In this document: one piece after another, positions 1 to 29,316 of the stretch
How positions within the stretch are numbered: the first letter of the stretch is position 1
How the letters are laid out: each line of letters begins with the position of its first letter
Position numbers and translations under genes: made by a program
Assembly: GCA_022829145.1 (NCBI GenBank)
Contig: CM040742.1
Span: 8,181,538-8,245,537 of the forward strand
Reading direction: 5' to 3'
Source of the DNA: Albula goreensis
Taxonomy: Eukaryota > Chordata > Actinopteri > Albuliformes > Albulidae
DNA length: 64,000 bases
The notes under the pieces: model-generated
Told to the model about the DNA's origin: nothing
What the model saw: only the letters and a program-made list of their open reading frames with translations
Databases searched by the model: none

Positions 1-625
1 GGATGGATGAGAAAACACTGTCTTGTCAGTCACACTTGTGAATGTGGGGACATTGCAGTCCATATTAACACTCTCTTGTGAGTATTCCTCCCTCTAGAAT
101 ACCTAACGAAGCATCTACTGGACATAATTAGAAATGTAAACACAATTAATTCAAAAGGAAAGCTGGCTCTAGGGGGGAAGAGAGGAAACAGTTTGATGTT
201 TTCACCATCTCCCAGTGATGTGCAAAGACGTCTTGGCAGACTCTTGCTTAATAAGCTGGGTAAAATGAATATGCCTGAGGAAGTGTCATTTTTCACCGAG
301 TCACTGTTAAATCCTGAGATTAATTGTTGACATTCATCTCTCGTAAATTAGAGCCATCCAAATAATTAGAACCGGAATTACTTTTTTTATGATAGCAATT
401 TTGTGTAAATGCACAAATCCATAAAATTGAAGTTTTTAAGAAAAAAAAAATGATTTAGATGTCTTATCATTAAATATTGACAGAACTCTTTAGATCTGTA
501 TGCCCCAGAGTATGGACAGTAATGAAACCTCATTATATGTCTATATTATACAATTATCAAGTATGCAGTCTTTTTTTTATCATGCACTGGGGTAAAAGGA
601 TGGTTATGCTCATATATAAATATGT

Positions 626-628
<3 letters not shown>

Positions 629-665
<37 letters not shown>
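629..665. repeat. CA dinucleotide microsatellite
   Basis: About 18 CA units in an otherwise AT-rich stretch. Confidence 0.95.
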
Positions 666-668
<3 letters not shown>

Positions 669-3600
669 CAGTGAAAAGTAACCTATTGTACTGTATGCAA
701 AGAAATGTAGTTTTGAAAATAATACATTTATTACCATTACTCAGATATAACAGTACTGGGTCCAGAGTTGTACAGCTGGTCTTGCTGGTACCTGTTATAT
801 ATTTTCCCTTACTCTTATATTAGGAGCCTGAACAACCCTAACCCCCACCGGCGGCATAAAATCCGGCATTCATTTCTGTGATGGGGGATGTGGGACTTCC
901 TGTTTACGTGGGACTTCCTGTTTCAGGCAACCTGACCTATCGATGAAGCCGCATTTCCATTAATCCAAAGACTTGACTAGTAGAGATGGTTTGAGCGAAG
1001 GGAGACAGTTGTTTGGAAAGGGCCGGAAGGGCGTCGCAGGAAAAAGAGGGGGAAAAGCACATGCAACCACATTAACCTGAATGAATATGAGAAAATGAGG
1101 GTTGCAGGTGATAGGGCAGTACTATTACCCTCTTCACAGAGGGTATAAATGATCTGTCACACCTTGAGACATATTCTAGACTGCTGGTTTACATGACCTG
1201 AAGCACAGTTAGGCGAAATGCTTAAAGACTGGGGGGGGGGGGGGGGGCGCTAGGGCAATGGAGAGTAAAAAAAAAAAAAAAAAAAAAACAAGAAAGTCTT
1301 TTCCCTCTTCAGAGATTCAGAAGCACAGACGTGTGAAGAACTCATCAGCGTGTGCAGCCGAGAATGCAGAGAGAACATTTCGCCACCAACCATCCAGCAT
1401 CTCGTACTTGCCGCTGCAGTGTTGATACAGATGCCGCTGGAAGATATTGGTGTCATTAAAAATCAAAAGAGCAGGCGAAAATTGCCAAATGTGCAACCCT
1501 GTGGAATATTCTGTCCTTACTTAAGAACAATGTGGAGCTGAAGCATTGGTGAATTTTCTATAGTAGGTCATTGTGTCTTTTTTTTGGCGCTTGGAATTGC
1601 TTATATATGTTTGAACTGTGAGCCCATAACATGGATCAGTGGCTTCTTAAAGATTCTGAAGGGCAGGTGTTTCTTGGTGTAAACGTGTTGGTTCAAATAT
1701 GTCCCCAGTAAAACATCCTTGGAAGTTACATTTTCCACCCCTTACTCAGATTTATGATCTGCTTATTATTGTATTGGTTCTTCCAATACATTTATCACAG
1801 TGATTAATGCAGCAATTCTTATGATATACCGTGAGCCTGTATCTTTATGGAGCCCTTATCTTATTCAGTGGCACAAAACTCAAAAGTTAATTTGACATTT
1901 TAGCTCTCGGCCCCAGGACGACGTGCTTCATTTAACTTAATAAGTTTAAATAATGGCCTCCAATTGGTCTTACTCCACCACTTTTATAGTGCCGAACAAA
2001 GAACGGGATGGATGTCCCTTGTGCTTCTGTATTTAAAGGAGACATCTGGAAGGATGGCTCCGAGAAGCTGGAACACATAACAGAGGCCATGTTATGACCC
2101 ATCTTTCAGGAGCTGGTCAGTTTGCCAACTGGACACTCAGCTGTACCGCAGAGGGCTCGGTGATTCATCATGCTCTCCTCCTGTTTCAAACAAGCCAAAT
2201 CCTGCAGAAATAATGCAGATGATGAATAAGCAAATGTGTTAAAATGTGTTTCTGTAATGCATAGTACCATGAGCGTTAATGCACAAAGAAGTCGTGCAAT
2301 ATAACTTTTGCAATATTCATAGCTATTTGCGAATCTCAATTTCTGTTTCAGGATTTGTAAACATAAAGCTTCCCAAAGCCCTTACAAAACAGCTCCACTA
2401 ATTGGAACAGCATCCCTACATCTCTCTCCTTTTGAAAACAACCGTGAGAAGAGATGACTGAAAAAATCAGAAAAAAAAAAAAACATCTTTAACAGCTACG
2501 AGTGGAAGCCAAGGGCATACATAGCGAAGCAGACAGACGAAGGCTTGTCATGACTCAAACCGCTTCTCCTCTCCCTCTCATCAATTGATAGTAATCTCTG
2601 CGGGCCTCATTATTTCTTAATTATAGATAGCCCATTGTTCAACAACAGTATAGGACAGGAGTTTTATGGAGCCTGTAAAGTCACAGGGCTCTCTGGGTTT
2701 AGTTTTGGAGGTGCTCTTTTACAAGATTACGATTCACCTTGGATTTTCCTGTTAGGATATTGGAAGGCTTGGTTGCTGCATTAATAGTAAATCGAGAGAG
2801 CTAATGTTAGAAAAAAACATTCTGAGGTAACCATCAATGGAGCCAATTACAATAATGAGCATATAAACGAAACATTTCTCACCAAGAAAATGGCCATTTG
2901 ATATGCTGTTATATACAAAATTATGTTTTTTTATTTATTCATTTACTCCTGTGCCACCAAAAAACCGCAGTGAAGAATGCCTCCTTCACAGCCGTTCAGT
3001 TATCTGTTTTATGCTAATGGGAGATTTGTTTTGCTCCTCAATAAAAACGATTAAATGCAAAGTGGTAGACAGATCCCAAAACAGCCGTGCTTCCTTTGTT
3101 GAGCCATTGATTCTGAATCAAGCAAACGGTGCCTGTCTACAAGAATCGCTAAGGAACTACACAAACCAGATGACACTGCAACTTTCATAATATTCACACC
3201 GATTTGCTAATATGGCCTGAGACACACATAAGTGCCCTTTTGATTAAAAAAAATCCATATTTTCATTATTCCTATACGGGGTGGAGGGGCAGGGGGCGTA
3301 CAGTTCTGCATTGTGAATCAACTGCTGTTGTTGTAGCGAAGCTATACTTTTTCAAATGAACAGGTAGAAGCAGTACATCAAATGGACCAGAAAGCACAAC
3401 GATGTGATTTCATTGCTGCTCATTTCAGACTTCTCCTGTGGTTTTCTATTATGATTCAATTCCTCAGATGTTATAACACACTTCTCCTACTTTTTCTATA
3501 TGTCCACTGTGATCCATATTACATCATTTCAGTTCTTTTTGACATGTTGTTTACTAAATTAGAGGTTCATTTTCCTTCATAATCCAAAAACATTACTATT

Positions 3601-5136
3601 AGTAGTACTATTAAGTTTATCTTTATGATTAAGATAATTACTTATCCAGTCATGAAATGAACACTGATCCAATATATATGTTAGTGTCCGCATGAGTAAA
3701 CCTTGGACCCTGTTGTTATGGAGACATGGGATTTTTGGCTATATTTGTGCGTACATTGTGTGCCTGTTTTGATTACAAGACAAAGGCATAATTGAGAGAG
3801 CTTGTCAATTTGCTACATAATGAAAATGGTCACTGGGCGGGTTTTGTCCAGCTCTTCTCTCTGGCAGTGCTGAAATGCCCCCATGTGGACACATTCTATC
3901 ATTGCTCTGCATCAACTCTGTACTGTTACACAATTAAAAGGATGACGAATGAAGTCTTTGTTACAGTACACCTTATCCACATAAAAACTGTGTGTATTTA
4001 GTGCATAATTGAACTTGGAAGAGTAATATTATGTTCTGGGGAGTATGTTCTGGGGCTTCAAAGTTGAGGCAATACTGTTAACATTTCAAATGTGTTATAC
4101 CCCTGGATCACACATACTCAAGTTCAATTTTACCTGCTGTTTTAACAATATGTTTTCTTATCAGTCAGTGTGAAAACCACTAATGAGAGAATCAGCAGCA
4201 GCATACAGAAATATGTATCTGACGTCTAAGTATTTCTTCAGTCTTGGCAAGTGATACCTCATTTTGTAGCTCTGAATCTGTACTTCACTATCATGTGATA
4301 AAATAAAACCGTGAACTTTGTGAATGTGCCACTGAATTATACAATCAGTCACATTTGATTTTGTTTGCATAGTTGGATAATATACATAAAAAAACAAAAC
4401 AAACAAGACAAAACCATTTGATCAAATTGCACTGTTGTGTCGCTTAAGGATCATTTGAGGATCAAGGATACTCAAACGAGGAGTACAAGATGTAGCAAAT
4501 CGTCTCCTCTAAGCCAAGCCGAGTACAAGAAATTCATAAGAGCTGTATGTTTTCAAGAGCCTCTGTAGACCTGTGAAGCTCAAGCTAAAGGGCTCCAGGA
4601 AGAACTGGACATTTCATTTCATTGCCTGCTCTTTGACCTCAGATCCAGCTTAAAACCTGTGTGGGAACAATGGCAATTTAGTTTCTGTGAACAAGTGTGA
4701 GTGTTTTTTAGTTCAGGGGTGCTTGCAGTCGCTTTGTTCATGAGCGATTGTGGTAAAGATCAAATCCTCTCCCCAACGCAGCTGAGAAAGCCACCTCTAC
4801 TTGACTTAGTCTCTTGCCTCTTTTTAACTAAAAAATGTGTCATGTAATATGTGTATTTCTTCTGAGTGTTTAGATTAGCATTTTTCAGCTGCATGTGGAT
4901 ACTAGTAGCATGTGGATACTACTTGCAACATTATATGATTCCATGGTACTGATGAGCTAAAGGGAGTACATGTGCTAATATATGAATGCACTTAACACTA
5001 CTTTGTGCTACCAGTGGGGAACGTGTAATATGTATTATTCATGTGAAATACTAAAATGTTAAATAGATGTTATTGCTTCTTATTATTGGGCAAACTTTGT
5101 CATGGAACACCACACACAACTGAAATTTTAAATTTG

Positions 5137-5142
5137 TTTAAT
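5137..5142 (-). terminator. smarca5: Possible poly(A) signal of smarca5 (ATTAAA)
   Basis: Read on the minus strand this is ATTAAA, about 515 nt past the smarca5 stop codon. No AATAAA was seen on the minus strand between here and the stop, so this variant hexamer is the best candidate. No transcript end is visible, so it remains a guess. Confidence 0.3.
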
Positions 5143-5654
5143 AATACTGAACTGATCTTTAAAACAAATGAAACACTCAATCACATTTTTGAGTTTAAAA
5201 TATCTAACGTGGTAAATGTCTGAGCTGCATAAGTAAAATGCAATGTAAAGTAAAAGAAAGTGCTAAAGGTGTGTGCAAAGCAATGGGTTATATACATAAC
5301 AATCAAAGGACCATCTGCAAATCCATATCCCCTCAACATAATTCCTCTAGCACATAGCTTAAAATTAATTTTTGATATGTCAAAATAGTAGAAACATAGG
5401 CATATAAAGGCCCTTTTCTTGCATGCTAACTTAACAAGACATGGGACAACAATAACAATTCAACAGACACAAATTGTAAAGTTTCAAAGTGCATTGAACA
5501 ATTGCAACCAGAATAATACAAAATGGAGTAAGAATTTTAAGTAGCAACTCACTTCCACAACAATTTTCACCGGCAATCTATAATGAATGCAATATGCTTC
5601 GCATGAAAGCTGGTCGTTAGCTGGCAATGTGAGAGGCGTGTTGCGGAAGGACCA

Positions 5655-23836
<18,182 letters not shown>

Positions 23837-23970
23837 TATGTCAATACGCACTGTTTTACCATGGATCACTTTGATTATACAGTAAGTTAAAAATGACAAA
23901 AACAGATAGCTACGTCACTATCACACTGTACATTTCTAGCATACGCCCCCCTTCCACATTAGGTTCAACT

Positions 23971-24004
23971 TCTCGCGACGTTATGGCAATATCATACCGC
24001 GAGA
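23971..24004. promoter_or_regulatory. smarca5: TCTCGCGA-type promoter element upstream of smarca5
   Basis: The palindrome TCTCGCGA lies at 23971-23978 and a second half-copy CGCGAGA at 23998-24004, 135-170 nt upstream of the start codon. TCTCGCGA is a known promoter motif of broadly expressed TATA-less vertebrate genes, which fits smarca5. Its position makes a transcription start between about 23840 and 23960 likely; no start site is visible directly. Confidence 0.5.
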
Positions 24005-24452
24005 TTTCTAGAAGGCTCAGTCAGACTACTACAATAATATCAAATGCTATCCAGCTTACTCGTAGTTACAGCACTCATATGCTGTGGTGACAATGTCGGT
24101 AACCTAGCTGATACAAATAGTTTCTGAGAATCAGTTAATTTCTGGTCAAGGAGGAACACCTAACTTTACACATTTAGCAGACAAGCAAATACATGCAATT
24201 TCACAGCCAATACTTCTTCAATATTTTGTATTAATCTAACAAATCAAATGTATATGGGTTCAATTGATACTTTGCCATCAAGCTTAATAATTTACATGTA
24301 TTCTCTGTATTAAAGGAAAAATGCTCAAATTAATGTTTAAGTAATGTTATCATGATTTTTAATATCTTTTTTATAATTATATTTTGATGATAGTATGTGT
24401 ATCTTACGGAATATGTATCTTATGTTCTTCCTCGAAGAAATGTTTAAGATAC

Positions 24453-25470
24453 TTGAAGTTGTGTACAAAACGCGGATATGAAATTTGGATGGTTCCCAGA
24501 GCACATCTGTTGAGTGCGTGCGGAGCATAAGTGAAGAATATGCACCAGTCTGCAGAACCCATTACAAGAATTACACCAGGCATAAATTACACTAGTGGCC
24601 GCTAGATGTCAGAATACTACCACTTTTTGTTTACTGTCAATGGGCGCTTTTCAGCTGGAGCATCCAAACGTATGTACCACTGGCATCCTGACAGATTGAA
24701 ATGTGCCCGCATAAATTTAAACTATAGACGTTTAAATACTGCAGCTGCTTACTTTCATTTGCAACCAAATAAGGTATGTACATGTCAAAGCCACGATGTC
24801 TTCATATTTTCTCTCGAGCATATGTTGGGACCTTTCAGGTTACATTTGGATGCAGAATGTTAAAAAGAAAGATGTACAGACACAAAGTCAAACGAGTGAT
24901 GAGCAAAAATAAATAACTCAATAAACATCCAATCAGTCACATCTTTTATGTTTAATTACTCAGCAAACTGATCTGGGGTGAATTCAACAAGATTTCATTT
25001 TTTAACCATGTCACCCATACAGTGTCATACTTTCTGAAGCAGTTATGTTAAGTTACTGTGCTCATGGGTAAACACAGCCACTGTTCCACCAGCAACCTTT
25101 AGCATATAGACTCACTGGACTGAGAATTCATCTTCATCTCCAGAGAGGCAGACAGTAACTTCTATCTGCTTTACCCATTCTTGTCTGCCATCAAAGTTAA
25201 ACTTCCAGTATCACTTTCACCAAATGCATCAGATGGCAATGGTAGAAACCCAGGCGTAAACTGAATTATTTCTGTGAAATATTAAGTAGCGGTATAAATA
25301 AAAAAACTAATTATGTCATACCAAAATGTTTTGCATGAGAAAATAAATGGTCAGACCTAATCAATGGCTTTTTCTTTTTGTTGTGTTTTTGTTTTTATAT
25401 TCAGTTCCAGATCTCTGATTGAGAAAGGGTACTGGAGGGTGGCAGCATGAAGTTTAGGCTGTGCTCAGTG
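24453..25470. repeat. Dispersed/segmental duplicate, copy 1
   Basis: Closely similar to 45780-46430, same orientation. The first 450 bp (24453-24905) and a later block (25334-25470) match. The 24946-25333 piece has no counterpart in copy 2. The shared part includes an 85-codon frame (24606-24863) that stays open in both copies, beginning MSEYYHFLFTVNG. I do not recognise it as any protein family. Confidence 0.75.
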
Positions 25471-25981
25471 AGTCTGGTTGCACAAGCCACTACTTCACTT
25501 AACTCAAACAGCCAGAGCAGGGGAGCCACCAGTGCAGGGAACCAAATAAGACGTTACACCTCCCAATTAAAAAAGAGAACTGGGAAAACCATGCAAAGTC
25601 TCACTACAAACGTGAACATTTGGAGCCTGGCTGCCATGCTGATAGCCCCCCGCTCGTATTACTCACCTGTCGGCTGCCTGATAATTATGATTCTGGTGGC
25701 AGGTGATCACATACGAAGACAGATCTTATTTTTATTAAGAAACCAGAAGGAATTATGAAATCTTTTAATTTTATAACAGACATGTCAGATCATAATCTGA
25801 CCCTAATTGTAAGAAAATGTACTCAGCAGCAATTTTTATACAGACAGGAGGGTAAGCGTATGTAGTCGATTAGGAAAATAGTGTTTCTGCATGCAGCATG
25901 CTGTAGGGTGACACTTTTTCCAGTGCTTAGGTTGAAAGCTGAAAACTCCCCACTTAATCCATGCCCCCAAAATTCAATTGT

Positions 25982-26015
25982 CCAATCAGACAGCACAGTA
26001 TATTTATTTAAAAAA
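25982..26015 (+). promoter_or_regulatory. CCAAT box and TATA-like element of the SoxE-like gene
   Basis: A CCAATCA box at 25982-25988 is followed by an AT-rich TATA-like run (TATATTTATTTAAAA) at 25999-26013, about 70 nt before the predicted start codon at 26083. The spacing suits a transcription start near 26030-26040 and a roughly 50-nt 5' UTR, and supports exon 1 as a true first exon. Confidence 0.5.
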
Positions 26016-26082
26016 GCCGGCAAGTGTGAAATAGAAAGAGTTCAGCACTGAAAAAGTGAGCATCTGAAAGCCAGTCCTGAAA

Positions 26083-26249
26083 ATGTCTGCCAGAACGAAA
26101 GAATCTCGCAACAGACGACTGATGAATGTCAAAAAGCCATTAAATGCATTTTTCATATTTTCAAAAGAAGTGAGGAGGGAGCTGGCAGTGCAATATCCAA
26201 ATGTGCCTAGAGGCTCTTCGTTAAGCCGAGTGCTGGGCGAGCAATGGAG
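26083..26249 (+). CDS. SoxE-like exon 1: start and first half of HMG box
   Basis: ATG at 26083 follows an in-frame TGA at 26065, so the protein starts here in this reading. Residues 1-14 are basic and serine-rich, and the HMG box starts near residue 15. VKKPLNAF and [10 protein letters not shown] match Sox helix 1, and LSRVLGEQW matches helix 2. The exon ends TGG AG with a GTAGGT donor, between the Trp and next codon of the box, as in SoxE genes. Confidence 0.85.
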
Positions 26250-29200
26250 GTAGGTCACCGTCTTGCATCTGGTCAGGAAGTTATGTTACCGACTGAAACG
26301 TTATGACTATTTATGAACATAATTCATGGAGGGGGGAGTCGACCATCTAATCCTCAAGAGTAAAATACTTCATTTGAGTTTTTGAAATAATAGTGTAGTA
26401 ATTTAAATATTCATGAAAATCAGCAGTGCATCCCAGGGGCAGTTGGAGATCTGTGTGATATTAATAATAATTATGAATACTATGATAGCTGCTTTGGTCT
26501 TGTGGTTTGTAAGGAGGAGCCATTGCCTTTGAGAGGTTAAGGTTACAACCATCGCAAGAGAGGTCAGCTTTTTCAACTCTGCCCTTGATGTGTGTCTTTT
26601 ACTTTGGAATTCCGCCACCCCTCCTTGCACACAGTCAAATCCAAGACTGCAGGTGTCCCTTGTTCGTTTTTTTCTAATGAGGGAGTTATCTACTTTCCAC
26701 TCTCCTCTGTCCTCCTCCTTCTAAGTCCCAAAGGACAAGCACTACAAACTGAACCTCTATAAATGAACCTCTATTTGCTTCCGATTATCGTTTAAAAGTA
26801 CACTCACCATTGAAAGAATGTCATGCTTCATTTGTGCAGTCCTGAATAATCTAATGAATTCTTGATTGCAATTTGCTTTTGCCTTGATATTGTTTTCAAT
26901 TCAGGTAAGGTCAGCTTTAAATTGGAGATTCGGTGCACATGCGCTTTGTGATTGTCAATAGATTTTTATTCACAGTTGCAATAAACTTAATAATTGAACG
27001 GTCACAGTGTTCTACATCAGAGAATGCTTTTAATTATGATTTTCTGATTTGCACAGTGATTATTATAAGGGTGCAAGCCCACAAAGTTTTTTTGCTTTTT
27101 CTATTTTTATTATTTTTAGAGTTCAAGCCCACAAAGTGTTCATATTATAAGTAGTATAAATAAGCCATTTTAATGAAAAATGACCATGACTCATAGAAAT
27201 AATGGTAACTTTTTTTTGCTTTTGCAAACATTCCAGAAGGGGGGGCTATAGCAACCACTTAAGTATTCCAACTTTGAGAGCCCATAGCTTTTGAACCGTT
27301 TGATGTACAGAGACACAAAAGCAATGCTGGCAGATCTTTCTCTTCAAGATGAACTAAAAAGCTGCTTTGATCAAAAAGACACATCATTTTATATTTTCCA
27401 TCATTTTTAACTTTGTGAAAAACACAAAGAACCTTTTTAAAATATACCGTAAGTCCAATCGACATTAAACTTGCTATGCAACAAGTATGGGCTGGGGCCA
27501 AACAAGTCTGGGGAGGAAAAATTCCTTCATTAAAACTTCCACACAACGTGAAAATTAATCAGCACCATAAATAACAAATAGCAAAGCTTTGTGTACCAAA
27601 TTCGAACGTGATTGGATAAATAAAATGGTTGCCAAAAGTGATGGTTAGGGTGTTGAATAAGGCCACTGAATTTTAAAAACATTTAGCTAAAATGTTTCCC
27701 TCTTTGAAGTTGTGACTTTAGCAAGCATTTTCTTTTTCTTCACTTGTCGATGTATGTTTTGCGGCCTGAGCTTGCTGAGTGAGACCATAAAACAGCCTTT
27801 TGAGAAGGAAGCTCACTCCCTGCGGATGCAGTATAAAAAAGATCATCCCAAACAAAAGTACCAGCCCAGGCGAAGGAAACCCTTACAGACCCAGAGCTCC
27901 TTGGCTGCAAGGAGCAGCATTTTCTGGGAGACCATTCAGGTAACTTCAACTCTGTATCAAAATACCGTAGATACCATATTCTATTCTATGTATGCTATAA
28001 CATGCATTGGATGTGCCTACAGTGTATCCTTTTTAATGCATGAGTTTTAAACTTGGGGTCCATTCCATATCAAATTCCCTACACTGTCAAAATAAAAGTG
28101 TCTTGAAACACTGAACTAGTGTGGAACTTCAGGGCTCCCGGGAGAACGCTGTACCCTGTGAACATGATAGCACGCCATGGTAATTTAGGTGAAAACGACT
28201 TTGCTACCTGACCCCAATCTCCCTCCCCACCTCCCCCACAGGTATCCACCTGCGACAGAGAAACACAGGACACGGTAACAGATCGGCAAATCGTGTTTAA
28301 CATTTATACAGCATCATAAATCGAACACCCATGCAGAAATTAACCTCTGGTTTCTGTCTTCTCCCCCTTGATATGTGATACTGGCCAACCACAGGCATTC
28401 CTCAGGTAAGGCACTGGTCATCCACTGTAGCACACCACAGTCACGCCCACTCACACAGCAGCCCACCCACTACATGGTTCTCCTGCAGAACATTATGATT
28501 CGGCTGCTCCATGTCTGATCGCTATCACAGTCTTCCCCCGGTGACAGTTGCGTACTAGCCAGAAAACACTGCAAATCATCCTCCAGGCCCCATCTCATCA
28601 TGGAATCACTGTAGGTTGGGCATTTCTTTTGAATCTGGATGCATTAATTAAAATTAATTAATCTCGATCTGTGTGGGCCTCCCTATACCTAATGAATTGA
28701 CAGCCGCGGTAACCTCCTGCCATGCAAGTGTTTTTTGTTACCCCTGTGCTGTTGCCACATGAAATTATATCACAAACTTCCCTCTTGCATGGTTCAATTT
28801 ATATATATATATTTTTTGCACAATATTTTTTTATCATCACGAGAAAGGGGCAGTATACCCACAAAATAGAGGTACCTCATTTAAAAAACTACTACCTAGT
28901 GGTGGGGTGCCCTTCTTTTCGTGAGCCTCAGCCCCCCATAATGTTCTCTTTCTACAATTTACTTCCTCTTCCTTACCCATTCCCCTACCCCACCCCCCAG
29001 GAAAAAGCACCCTGACAAGTGCTTCCCACAATGCTTCAGCTCGAGCTCCTCCATCCTGCAGCAGTACAGCGCCTCCAGTTACCCTCGCTTCACCAGTGCT
29101 GCCCAGGAAGACTACTCTGACCACCAGGGCAAAACTGCTTCCAACTACACCCAAGTGGAGGGCAGCTCGGAGGGTCCTCACTCCAACCCCACCTACATGG

Positions 29201-29316
29201 CCCTCAGCAAAATGCCAATGTATACCCCTGTCACCAACCCCCTGGTCCCCCACATAGCCCAGTACAATGAAAGCCCTCTGTACTGGGATCAACAACCAGT
29301 GTACACTCAGCTCTAA
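26083..29316 (+). CDS. Divergent SoxE-type HMG-box transcription factor gene (3 supported exons)
   Basis: Exons 26083-26249, 27771-27939 and 29008-29316 encode about 214 residues. Sox proteins bend DNA through the HMG minor groove; SoxE members (Sox8, 9, 10) drive neural crest, cartilage and gonad programmes. Exons 1 and 2 join (phase 2) inside the HMG box at the intron position I recall for Sox9/Sox10. The box begins [11 protein letters not shown] and ends [15 protein letters not shown]. Exon 3 carries a SoxE-like tail with [20 protein letters not shown] and a final QPVYTQL. Intact introns argue against a retrocopy. Only 14 residues precede the box, so the SoxE dimerisation region is absent, and the linker to the tail is very short. 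The box has a one-residue loop insertion and unusual wedge residues. A poly(A) signal follows 80 nt after the stop. It could be a rapidly evolving functional paralogue or an early decaying one; no stop or frameshift is seen in the three exons. Confidence 0.82.
26250..27770 (+). other. Intron 1 of the SoxE-like gene
   Basis: A 1.5-kb AT-rich intron starting GTAGGT. Two near-identical short phrases (TTCAAGCCCACAAAGTGTT type) occur at 27075 and 27121, a small local duplication. No other gene or repeat recognised. Confidence 0.5.
27771..27939 (+). CDS. SoxE-like exon 2: second half of HMG box
   Basis: Acceptor CTGAG after a pyrimidine-rich tract, donor CAG|GTAACT. Encodes [20 protein letters not shown] then [16 protein letters not shown], which aligns residue for residue with helices 2-3 and the C-terminal nuclear localisation patch of Sox9/10. 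The following 20 residues end SSIFWETIQ, recalling the Sox9 AIFKALQ segment. Exon 2 of Sox9 is longer, so the post-box region is cut down. Confidence 0.9.
28242..28274 (+). CDS. Candidate extra 33-nt exon of the SoxE-like gene
   Basis: A strong pyrimidine tract and CACAG acceptor precede 33 nt that are open in the phase needed after exon 2 ([11 protein letters not shown]), followed by a GTAACA donor. No similarity to Sox proteins is seen, so this rests on splice signals and phase alone. Confidence 0.25.
28395..28405 (+). CDS. Candidate 11-nt micro-exon of the SoxE-like gene
   Basis: Eleven bases lie between an ACCACAG acceptor and a GTAAGG donor. Inserting them after exon 2 shifts the phase so that exon 3 could start at the strong CCCCCCAG acceptor (29001) and still read the Sox tail. 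This solves a real phase problem but could be chance. Confidence 0.25.
29008..29316 (+). CDS. SoxE-like exon 3: C-terminal transactivation tail
   Basis: Read from 29008 the exon encodes 102 residues and ends TAA at 29314-29316. [31 protein letters not shown] and [10 protein letters not shown] match in order the tail of Sox9/10 (YPPITRSQYDYTDHQ ... RPMYTPI ... HWEQPVYTQL). Only the last three Sox9 residues are missing. Direct joining to exon 2 (phase 0) needs acceptor AAAAAG at 29007 instead of the stronger CAG at 29000, which would put a TGA in frame. Confidence 0.85.
   Translation, partial: HPDKCFPQCFSSSSSILQQYSASSYPRFTSAAQEDYSDHQGKTASNYTQVEGSSEGPHSNPTYMALSKMPMYTPVTNPLVPHIAQYNESPLYWDQQPVYTQL

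Larger units (their letters stand above)
1..5654. other. Intergenic stretch 3' of smarca5
   Basis: No exon with recognisable protein similarity was found on either strand. The stretch holds a CA tract (about 629-665), a G run (about 1230-1247) followed by an A run (about 1266-1288), and otherwise AT-rich unique-looking DNA. The 1350-1541 open frame (63 codons) and the others here are short, lack splice or family support and are not called. The last 500 or so bases (about 5130-5654) are probably the smarca5 3' UTR. Confidence 0.6.
27940..29007 (+). other. Intron 2 region of the SoxE-like gene
   Basis: Holds the two candidate small exons described separately. Nothing in it resembles the missing SoxE central domain. 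The 28722-29015 open frame is in the wrong frame for the Sox tail. Confidence 0.45.

Noticed and set aside
24606-24863. 85-codon frame as a protein-coding gene
   Set aside because: Open in both duplicate copies, but short, without family similarity or splice context; kept only as part of the repeat.
28722-29015. 97-codon plus-strand open frame overlapping SoxE-like exon 3
   Set aside because: It is in a different frame from the Sox tail and consists of pyrimidine-rich intron translation.
26083-29316. SoxE-like locus as a processed pseudogene
   Set aside because: Introns are present at SoxE positions, a promoter-like region precedes it, and no frameshift or stop is seen in the three exons.
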